A stretch of 64,000 nucleotides of DNA from Farysia itapuensis. Taxonomy: Eukaryota > Basidiomycota > Ustilaginomycetes > Ustilaginales > Ustilaginaceae. The notes under the pieces are model-generated. The model was not told the DNA's origin and did no database searches. It saw nothing but the letters and a program-made list of their open reading frames with translations. The stretch is taken from assembly GCA_023212645.1 (NCBI GenBank), contig JALBYC010000015.1, positions 62,001 to 126,000 on the forward strand, in the 5' to 3' direction. This document shows, piece after piece, positions 42,013 to 50,312 of the stretch (its first letter is position 1; each line of letters begins with the position of its first letter). The position numbers were made by a program, and so were the translations under genes.

Positions 42013-42820
42013 TTTTGGCGTATATCGGCTTGTTTTGAAATATTCGTGATCCCTGATCAGCAGCATCCTTATATTCGGCCAAGCTTCCGTGATTAGACAC
42101 AATGCGGTCAGCTTTGTTCAGTCACACTAAGCATGTCAGTACTTCTCCCTGAGATCTCAGTATGCTCACAAGCAACGCATTCCGCTTCACGGCGCTGTCA
42201 CATCAATCAGTCAGGTGCGACTATCTCTAGGGTAGGCCTTTGAAGTGCAGAGCAATTCAGGCATTGAAACCAGATAGCAAAGGAAGACGCTTGAAATGTC
42301 AGAGCGCACTTTCATTCCGCAAAAATGCGTGGAGTGGGAATAAATCGTCGGAGCGCCCGGCGAAAACCTGAAATGCTTTCAACGTCTGGCAACAATTGGC
42401 GCTTTGAGGTCGCTCAATTCGAAAGCCCAATGGTGTAACCTGTTCTGGAGCCACGACGACGGGGAAAAAGCGGACCACAGCAAGGCCCTCATTTAGACTA
42501 TGTGAACGAGCTTGTCAAAAAGATTGTTGCCGAAGAGGTCGCAGAAAATGTGACTGTGACGAGAGAGGTGTTCAACTTTATTGGGGTGCGACGAGCTAGC
42601 GAGGGTAGAGCTAGTCATCGAAGGACACCGGACTACGAGGGGCACGGAGGGACGCCACGACGTGGGAGCTAGTGGTAGGCGGTGTTAGAGAGCAGGAGGG
42701 GCACTGAGTACGGAGTAGAGACTTCCACAGCAAGAGGTAGGATTGTAAAGCCTAAAATCTCATGACATACGGCGGACAAGAGGCAAAGGTATTTGCCGGT
42801 GGCGAGCTACGATCATCCGC

Positions 42821-43046
42821 GACGACGACAGGTCAAGGGAGGGGCAAGTGCAATAGAAAGGGCGTTCCGAGCATGACCAACATGAGGAGACATGGTTGAG
42901 TGGGGAGAGAAAGGTAAGGCAGATTGTCCGCGTCAGCTTAAGGAGAAACGTAAGAGGTCACGACGACAACAGGTCAAGGTAATAGAAGGGAGGGTCAAGT
43001 GCAATAGAAAGGGCGTTCCGAACATGACCAGCATGAGGACACGTGG
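42821..43046. repeat. Segment of about 75 bp present twice, about 150 bp apart
   Basis: The stretch GTGCAATAGAAAGGGCGTTC with its flanks (ACGACAGGTCAAGG before, GCATGACCAACATGAGGA after) occurs near 42821-42894 and again near 42960-43046, with a small insertion and a few changes in the second copy. Confidence 0.8.
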
Positions 43047-43487
43047 ACGGGAGGAGGGCATGTCAGAATAAAGGGGAAAGGAGCAGGGCGGAGATAAGAT
43101 AGGTGACAAGCTGGACACCGGATGGACGCATGGGGCGGGGATGAGGGCGAACACACAAATCCGCGAACCCAAAGGGTCAGTAGAGCGGTGGAGTCTGAGC
43201 CAGATCTTTGTGCAGACAGGGCTGGACAAAACGGACCTGAGCTGGATCTGACGGAATTAGAGCGGTACATCAGGAAACCAGAGCTAGATATGGTAGATAA
43301 ATATAATTGCAGACAGGGCGGGATATAAAAAAATAAATGAAGACAGCGCCGGAGGCAAAGGGGGGCAGAGGTGGTAGTGTGGGACACAGCTGGAGAGCAC
43401 GAGGGCACAGCGGACAAATATTTGTTAAAAAGCTGTGCCCATGCGCCGCGTCGATCTGACGGAGAAGCTCCGGATCGACGGACACGC

Positions 43488-43745
43488 CACGCTGCGCAAA
43501 AGGCAACGCGTCACGTCGAGCCACGACGAGCGGCTCAACACGCGGGGCCAGGTGTATGCTGGGGGACGCGCGTCACGCTGCGCAAAGGGCAACGCGTCAC
43601 GTGGAGCCACGACGAGCGGCTCAACACGCGGGGCCAGGTGTATGCGGGGGGACGCGCGTCACGCTGCGCAAAGGGCATCGCGTCACGTGGAGCCACGAGG
43701 CGCGGCTCAACACGCGGGGCCGGATGAATGCAGGAGGACGCGCCG
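43488..43745. repeat. GC-rich minisatellite, three 86-bp units
   Basis: Units start at 43488, 43574 and 43660, each with CACGCTGCGCAAA at the start and CTCAACACGCGGGGCC near the middle. The copies differ by only a few bases, so the duplication is fairly recent. Units two and three carry CACGTG where the first has CACGTC. Since 86 is not a multiple of three, the frames rotate between units and the repeat is not coding. Confidence 0.9.
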
Positions 43746-44107
43746 GCGATAGCACAGAGGCGGCGGCAACAAGATAGGACCCAGCACTGTGCGCGGGCAA
43801 GTCGGGACGCGAGGTTGGAATTGGTGAGTGTGTGTGGGGGAGCGTGGGGGCTCAGCCTGTTCAGAATGGGGGAGAAGACAAGAGAGGAGGATGATGAGAG
43901 AGGTTTCCGAGTCGAGGTAAACACAGGACCTTATATCTGCCACATGCGATCCCAATCTGGGTGTCGGTACCAAAGGCCGGTGTTACGGTAGAATCTACTG
44001 TCAACGGCGACGTGCATGATCGGCACCCCAGCAGTGGAGGTGCTGTACGCACGCTACAGATGGCGTGCAGGATAGATGTTTGGACGTGTGCATGCAGCAA
44101 GAATAAT

Positions 44108-46381
44108 CTATTCGTCGAATTTCTCGCTTTTGGAATTGGTACCGCTCGGCACCTTAACCGCCGCGGCAACATCGCAGTCTTTCAAATTGCACTTTTCCTC
44201 GACCACAGAGGTCGGGCAGAGAATGCAATTCTCAAGCTTGGCACTAGCAGAAGCAAAGAGCGATTGTCAGCTGCTGTCACTGGTAAGGAAATGGGGCTTG
44301 ACTTACTTATCTCCGATGCGGACGCCATCCATGACGATGCAGCCGGTCATTTTTACGTTTTTGCCGATGAGACAGCCTCTGCCAACGACACTGCGCTTGA
44401 CCGTCGTTCGCTCTCCAACGCGGGTAATCTCACTCACCAACGAGTCTGGCGAGATCTGCGCCTTTGGATCGATAAGCGGAGCGCTACGGCAAGACGTGTT
44501 AGCAGGGGAATCGGGCGAGTTCGATCCTTCCGTGTCGAGTAGCGGCGAGTGGGGAATGCCAGCGGCGGTGTTGAGGCCAGTGGCCTGAGGAAAGGGTGCT
44601 GACGGCGCCTGATTGGGCAGTGGGTGCGCAAGCGAGCCAGGCACCAGCGGACCTGCTTGTGGACCAGTGCTAGGCGTCAAAGATCGCAGCATATGTCGGT
44701 TGCACTCCATGTAGGTGGGCACAGTGTTGGCACGAGCGATGAACTGTGCATGCCGGCCGTTGCGCTCTTCCATCTCGCGGAATTCGAGTTCCGACATGCT
44801 TGGATTGATAGGATGCTTGCGCTCGGCGGACAGACGAACGATGATGGCGTTGGTCCGTGTCTCTGCAGCTGATAGGCGTGCGGCGGCGCGCAGCTTTTGT
44901 CGATCGGCATCGGACGAAGCCTTCTGCGCCTCAATGAGCTCTGTTGCGCCAAGTTCTTTCGAGTTGCCGTTTGCACTCGACGGGGATAGGAGAATGGACT
45001 GATCAGGCGTGAAAAGCGGTGAGCCTCGAGCCATGTCGTCAAATGTCAGGCGGCTTAGAGAAGGACCAGCTTGAAGCAGCTCAGGCTCGACGTACGTAGT
45101 GGACCTATGCACTCCGCTGTTGTCCTCTTTGGAAAGCTGAGTTGACCAAGGGATCGAAGCACCGGGTGAAGCAGCCCTGCCCTTGGTGGAAAACCAGCCT
45201 GCCTTCTCTCGAAGTCCAGTCATCCAGCTGCACTTGATCATGAAAGGCACCACTTCCTCCCTTAGACTCTTCATCTTTTGGCCAGCATCAGAGCGTAACA
45301 GGCCAAGGAGCTTGGGAAGACTGAAAAGGTAGATGTGCGAGTCGAGCAACGACGTCGAGATGCGAATGTGAGGATGCGACCAAAGAAGAGACATGCGCAG
45401 GTGAAGATCCGAAGCATCGAGATCGGAGACATCATCTGAATCTTGCAGCATGAGTAGCTGGTGCGTAGAGTGCTGAGTGTTGGTGCCACTAGCTGCCAAC
45501 GTAGGGTCCAGCCTCGCAGACGGCCCTGCGACTCGATCATACGCAGTAAAGAGTTTGGGCGGTCCGTCTTTCTCCCGTTCTTTGCCAGTGCCCTCGCCGG
45601 CCCCACGCTCGTACATCAGACAGGTCAATGCTGGCGGCTCCGGAACATTGGCAACGTGTCCGTGGATGACGGAGCTGAGCGAGACGTTTTGGCTGATGAG
45701 GTCGACAGGAATGATGAGCGGATCTTTGTCTAGTCTGCCGATAGAGTTGAGCCAAGTGATCAGACCAGCCGTACCGAGCTTCTTGTACTTTTTGGTGGTC
45801 GTCATCTCTGGCTCAGCCTTGGTCGCACTAACATCGTCAGGTCCGAGCGGGAGCAAGTCGACTCGCATGACGGTCTCGTTCTGCACAGAAGAAACGGAGA
45901 AGTCGTTTGCAGACGTGTATGCGGTTGGGTTGGTCTGAGTAGAGGTGCTGCTGAGACCGACAGAAACAGTGATGTTGGGGTTTCGTGACGCTTCCTCGAC
46001 GGCTGCGGCGGCAGCTGCAGCGGACGACGAGGTCAGCTTCTTGCCGGACTGTACGAGGACAGGTGGGATGAGGATCAGAGACTTGAGGGCGGCGGCAAGC
46101 TGTTGATGCTGCTCCGAGGGGGCGAAGATGATGGCATGGCGTAATCCAGAGGACAAGAGCTGCTGAAGTGGATATGCGAGCATTGGGCGGTTGAGAATGG
46201 GAAGCATGGCCTTGGGCAGATCCCTTGAAACCGAAGCAGGAACATCCCCATCTATCTCGAGTGGAGAAAGGGTGCTTGTGGTGGAACACAGCGGATACAA
46301 ATTGCTCCCTGGCCCACAGAAGAGAATCGGCTGGACCAGAGGCGCATGGTTGTGCCCTGGTACCGAGCTCATGGCCGACAT
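44108..46381 (-). CDS. GCD1: Translation initiation factor eIF2B gamma subunit (two exons)
   Basis: The exons 44307-46381 and 44108-44243 give 736 residues. The ATG at 46381 begins the nucleotidyltransferase-like fold (VQPILFCGPGSNLYPLC, then PKAMLPILNRPMLAYPLQQL); the frame is open further upstream but without similarity. The C-terminal left-handed beta-helix starts near residue 650: SLVSEITRVGERTTVKRSV, GRGCLIGKNVKMTGC, MDGVRIGDNAKLENCIL and EEKCNLKDCDV. Gamma pairs with epsilon in the guanine-nucleotide exchange factor for eIF2 and is a target of GCN4-type control. Usual length is 450-580; here Ala-, Ser- and Thr-rich insertions swell it. I placed the acceptor at 44243 because it yields the KLENC motif; a nearer AG at 44237 would break the frame. 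It is divergent from the AVT2-like gene. Confidence 0.9.
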
Positions 46382-46662
46382 GGTGCCTGTATACAACGAG
46401 ACGAGGAAGCGAAGATGGATAAGAGAGAGGAAAGGATGCGTGAGTAACGAGAAGAAACAAAATTGTTTGTCTGCGAAAATGATTGTTAGGTCTTGGTTGT
46501 CAAATTCAAGAGTCGGACACATCATAGGCCCCTGCGAGCATTTGAGATGTTGTTGCTCCTGAGTCGTACTGCTCTTCATTGCCATCACGGCTACACTGCC
46601 TCGCCCATTTTTCATGTCGACGCCGGCTGCTATACAACTGGACGTGTATACGTAAGTGCGCC

Positions 46663-48645
46663 ATGGATAGCTCGGGGAGATCGAGTCCCTCGAGTCACGC
46701 CAACATCGTGTTCGACCAGGGGTATGAGGAAGATATTGCCTCGGCCTCGAGGCCGCCTTCTTATGCAAGTGCAGCGTATGCACCAGCTGGGCGAGCCGCG
46801 CTACCTCTCAAATCAACCACAACATCCAAAGAGGCTCAATTCGAGGCTGACTCGGACGATCTAGAGGAGGAAGAGGATGTTGTGGCCATCGACGCTTCCC
46901 ATATCGCACTTCCTTCCAATAATCAGCGACAGGGCAGGTCTGTAGGCAGCCCAACACAGACCCGTCAGCCGCTGATGGACCGTATACCAGGTGCTGATCG
47001 CTTCAGAGGCTCGATTGATGGGCTCAGCAACGACATCCGCCAAATTCGACAATCTCTGAGCGTCCCCGGCTGGGACGGCGAAGGATTGCCAGATTGGCTC
47101 AAGCGTGGTGCAGGCGTCTTCGACGCTACCGTAAATATGGCCAACAGCATCCTCGGAGCTGGGATCGTCGGACTTCCCTATTCGATGCGAGAGTCAGGTT
47201 TTGTTGCGGGACTAGTGCTGCTTGTGGGCCTGTCCTTCTTGACGGATTGGACAATCCGGCTGATCGTACTCAATGCCAAGCTGAGCGGCCGCATAACCTA
47301 CATCGAAATAATGGAACACTGCTTCGGACAGAATGGTAAGGCAGCGGTCTCCATCTTCCAGTTCGCGTTTGGATTCGGAGGCATGTGTGCCTTTTGTGTA
47401 GTCATTGGGGACACAATACCGCATGTCATCAAGATGATCTTCCCGTCCTTGGCCGGCAGCTTTTTGGCCAATCGACAGTTCGTCATTACCTTCTTCACTC
47501 TGGCCATATCCTATCCTCTGTCTTTGTATCGGAACATCGAGAAGCTCAGCAAGGCGAGCGCCATCGCACTCGTCTCGATGGTTGTCATCATTATCGCGGT
47601 CACCGTTCGGGGCCCAGCAATGCCCGCAGAGCTCAAGGGAGACCCTGGTCTCCGCCTCACCGTCATCAACGTAACAAATCTTGTGCGCTCCATCTCGGTC
47701 ATCAGCTTTGCCTTTGTGTGTCACCACAACTCGCTGCTGATCTATGGCTCGCTCAAAGAGCCTTCCATGCAAAAGTTCGGCCAAGTGACCCACTACTCGA
47801 CCATCATTGCCGCGGCCGCGACCATCACGATGAGCGTGGCAGGCTACTGGAGTTTCGAGGAAAAAACGCTAAGCAACGTGCTCAACAACTTTCCAGACGA
47901 TGATGTTGTCGTCAACATTGCTCGTGGCCTCTTTGGTCTCAACATGCTGACCACGCTGCCTCTCGAATGCTTCGTATGCCGCGAAGTACTCGAAACTTAC
48001 TTTTTCGCCGGCGAGTTTGATCGTAACCGTCACCTGATCTTTACCTCGAGTTTGGTGGTAACGGCCATGATCATCTCGCTTTTGACCTGTGATCTCGGCA
48101 TAGTCCTTGAACTCACAGGAGGATTGAGCGCTACAGCGTTGGCATTCATCTTTCCAAGTCTCTGCTATCTCAAACTTACCAGCGAGACGGGTAAACGCGT
48201 TCCAACGGCCAATCTGCCGACGTTGACATCGTCTTCCTGGCGTCAGAATCGAAGCACTGCGTCTCAGGACGGGCCCGTGGAAGAACATGAGACGCTTATA
48301 GGCGATCGCTCTACGGACTCCGAGGCTCGTGGAAGCATGCCAATCCGATCCGCCGAGTACGACGCTGCCGAAGACGACGATGCTCCAGCTAGACTGGAGA
48401 ACGGTGGCGAGCCGACCGGCACTACATCACGCGACTCTGTGGACATTGATGAAGTGGAGCTGCCACTTCGGCCAGGGGCAAGCGTCCGCTTCCGACCGGC
48501 GGCTGCCAATAGAAAGTGGTGGCAATCAACGCGCCCCTTAAGTGTCATATGTGCCATCTTTGGTTCCGTGGTCCTCGTCATCAGCGTATGGACCGCCATC
48601 TCAGACGCCGCCAGTGGCAAGTCCGGCGCCGTTCATCAATGCTGA
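46663..48645 (+). CDS. Vacuolar amino-acid transporter, AVT2-like (AAAP/SLC38 family)
   Basis: The product is 660 residues in one exon. The start at 46663 is in a good context (CGCCATGG). The first 140 residues are acidic and Ser-rich, with a Glu run (DDLEEEEDVV). Eleven helices follow from VFDATVNMANSILGAGIVGL, the family's first-helix signature, through VVIGDTIPHVI, ISFAFVCHHNSLLIYGSL and GLFGLNMLTTLPLECFVCRE, to a final helix LSVICAIFGSVVLVISVW. It most resembles yeast Avt2 and mammalian SLC38-type carriers, which move neutral amino acids across vacuole or ER membranes by proton exchange. A long Ser/Asp-rich loop sits before the last helix. Direction of transport is not known from sequence. 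Confidence 0.9.
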   Translation: MDSSGRSSPSSHANIVFDQGYEEDIASASRPPSYASAAYAPAGRAALPLKSTTTSKEAQFEADSDDLEEEEDVVAIDASHIALPSNNQRQGRSVGSPTQTRQPLMDRIPGADRFRGSIDGLSNDIRQIRQSLSVPGWDGEGLPDWLKRGAGVFDATVNMANSILGAGIVGLPYSMRESGFVAGLVLLVGLSFLTDWTIRLIVLNAKLSGRITYIEIMEHCFGQNGKAAVSIFQFAFGFGGMCAFCVVIGDTIPHVIKMIFPSLAGSFLANRQFVITFFTLAISYPLSLYRNIEKLSKASAIALVSMVVIIIAVTVRGPAMPAELKGDPGLRLTVINVTNLVRSISVISFAFVCHHNSLLIYGSLKEPSMQKFGQVTHYSTIIAAAATITMSVAGYWSFEEKTLSNVLNNFPDDDVVVNIARGLFGLNMLTTLPLECFVCREVLETYFFAGEFDRNRHLIFTSSLVVTAMIISLLTCDLGIVLELTGGLSATALAFIFPSLCYLKLTSETGKRVPTANLPTLTSSSWRQNRSTASQDGPVEEHETLIGDRSTDSEARGSMPIRSAEYDAAEDDDAPARLENGGEPTGTTSRDSVDIDEVELPLRPGASVRFRPAAANRKWWQSTRPLSVICAIFGSVVLVISVWTAISDAASGKSGAVHQC

Positions 48646-48899
48646 GGCGAGCATCGAGGGAAAGGCATCGTCGCCACTCGTTCACTAGACAAGAGAATTA
48701 ATAGAAAAAAGGCGAATTCGATGCAAGGAGTGTGCAGTTGTGAGAATGGTCAGGATGCTACATGGAAGAGTCGTGAGAAATGCAGGAAAGCAGGGTGATT
48801 AAAGCGACGAGAGAGCCTTGAATAGAGACGTTGGATATCAATGTTGTTGGAGGTAATTTGTTGGAAGAAATGGCATATGCAGAAGTTGACTTTTGGCGA

Positions 48900-49922
48900 T
48901 CAGGAGACGCTCGCGAGTGACTCGATGTCCGGAGAGCCTTCCTCGAGAGGGTGGACACGCCAGTCAGGGTATGTGGGTCGAGTCACAGGACGTTTGACAT
49001 CTTCAAGTCGGGTATCAGGTGTGGAAGAGCGGTCGATGGAGAAGGGAAGCATGGAGGTCTCGTTGCGCTCTCTCAGTCGGAGAGAAGCCTGGTTGGCAAA
49101 GAGACTAGATCTCAAAGACCAAGGATGGTTGAGGCTGAAGTAATTGCTAGGGCTGTCAGGCCGAGACGAAGCGCCAAGCGCCTCGCGCCAGCTCTGGGGT
49201 GATTCGCCTGGCTGACCGAAGCTGTCTCTCCGTGTCAGGTAAGACAGCTCCTGCTCGATCTGCTCGCGCTCAGGCTCTTCGATAATTACGTTGAGTGAAG
49301 TAGGACCTCGCTCAGTCCAAGAAGGCAAGATGATCTCGCCGCTTGAATTGGTGCTGAACTGCGTCTTGTCACTCGATTGCATGACGGGATGATTGGCCGA
49401 GGGTCGAGGAGGAAGTTGTGGCTTATCAAGGGGCCGATAGAGGGCTCTCTGATGACTTGGAGGAATGCTTGCCTTGGCGAGACCGCCGGCGGCAGCGACT
49501 GCGGCTCTTCGGGCGAATCTGCGTGTCCTTCGATTGCGATACTCTGCCCTACGCCCAAATAGCTTGTCGAGAAAGCCCTTGATGGCAGCAAGAAGAACAA
49601 CTACCTGAACGATGAGGAACAAGGCCATGAAAGTTTGTTTGGTTGAGTTTGCTTGTCTCCAATGACGAGCAAGGTTCTCGAGGAATGCAGAACTGGCAGA
49701 AGATGGCGTGGCAGAATGAGAGGGTCCTTGCTGCGCCTTGACACTTCCAGCGAGACGAGACCATGACGAGCGTGCCGAACTGAATGGTTGAAGCAACGCC
49801 CGGTACCTCGAGTTCTGAATTGGAGTGTCTGAGAAGGGAGATGGGAGAGTCTGGTGGGTTGCTGCTTGTACCATGGTGAGCATGGCGGCCAAGAGCCAGC
49901 TACTCGCTATGGCGATCTTCAT
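48900..49922 (-). CDS. Membrane protein of unknown function
   Basis: The product is 340 residues and is not recognised. Residues 1-20 are a signal peptide (KIAIASSWLLAAMLTMVQA). A second hydrophobic stretch near 97-115 (MALFLIVQVVVLLAAIKGFL) is followed by a strongly basic segment (RRAEYRNRRTRRFARR), a clear stop-transfer signal, so the protein is probably type I with a Ser-rich short ectodomain and a long cytoplasmic tail. The tail is polar, with Pro and Ser and the motifs IILPSWTERGPTSLNVIIEE and WREALGAS that look conserved rather than random. The next gene is divergent with 390 bp between starts. Real-gene status rests on clean topology and length. Confidence 0.68.
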   Translation of the reverse strand: MKIAIASSWLLAAMLTMVQAATHQTLPSPFSDTPIQNSRYRALLQPFSSARSSWSRLAGSVKAQQGPSHSATPSSASSAFLENLARHWRQANSTKQTFMALFLIVQVVVLLAAIKGFLDKLFGRRAEYRNRRTRRFARRAAVAAAGGLAKASIPPSHQRALYRPLDKPQLPPRPSANHPVMQSSDKTQFSTNSSGEIILPSWTERGPTSLNVIIEEPEREQIEQELSYLTRRDSFGQPGESPQSWREALGASSRPDSPSNYFSLNHPWSLRSSLFANQASLRLRERNETSMLPFSIDRSSTPDTRLEDVKRPVTRPTYPDWRVHPLEEGSPDIESLASVS

Positions 49923-50312
49923 TGATCAAGCAAGGAGGAGAATTTAGGAAAGGCGCATATGGTGTGGTTGGTGGCGATAAAAGAACGCGGGAGATAGAGA
50001 GAGCTAAAGTACGCTGCGAAAAAGGCAAAGGGCCCAAAGTGAAACATTCATCACATGTGGCTATTTTAAAGTCGAATTCGGATTGGCGCGCTGCAGCTTG
50101 GCAGCCTTAATTCATGGCTATGCCAGGGCGGCGGGCGGCGTCACCGAGAAAAATGGAAAAAAAGAAGAGGAGGCGCATACCTCGCCTCGGCTATTTACCG
50201 TGCCTCGCTTTCACAGCCGGCCGTATGTAAAAAGTACATCATTAGGCAGGACTCGCAGGAGCGACAAACACTTTTAGTTCTGACTTTCTTCTCAATCGTG
50301 CTCTGTAGCGGT
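49923..50312. other. Divergent promoter region of the membrane-protein and DDHD genes
   Basis: These 390 bases hold no supported gene. GGCGGGCGGCG and a purine-rich GGAAAAAAAGAAGAGGAGG stretch lie near 50130-50175. No specific site is recognised. Confidence 0.5.

Larger units (their letters stand above)
41089..44107. other. Repeat-rich, gene-free 3-kb block
   Basis: This is the longest stretch of the window without a supported gene. In order it holds a 23-bp periodic array (41388-41502), an AT-rich palindrome (41918-42012), a duplicated 75-bp segment (42821-43046) and an 86-bp minisatellite (43488-43745). Frames of 60-140 codons occur on both strands but change frame between repeat copies and have no motif. 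The composition swings from about 80 percent AT to strongly GC-rich within 2 kb. No transposase or reverse transcriptase fragment is recognisable, so an old decayed element is possible but not shown. Confidence 0.7.

Noticed and set aside
43371..43752. Arg-rich plus-strand frames over the minisatellite
   Set aside because: The 86-bp unit shifts the frame with each copy, so the repeated peptide is an artefact of the repeat.
46579..46662. Open frame upstream of the AVT2-like start
   Set aside because: It overlaps the divergent promoter and has Cys/Arg-rich random composition; the ATG at 46663 has a better context.
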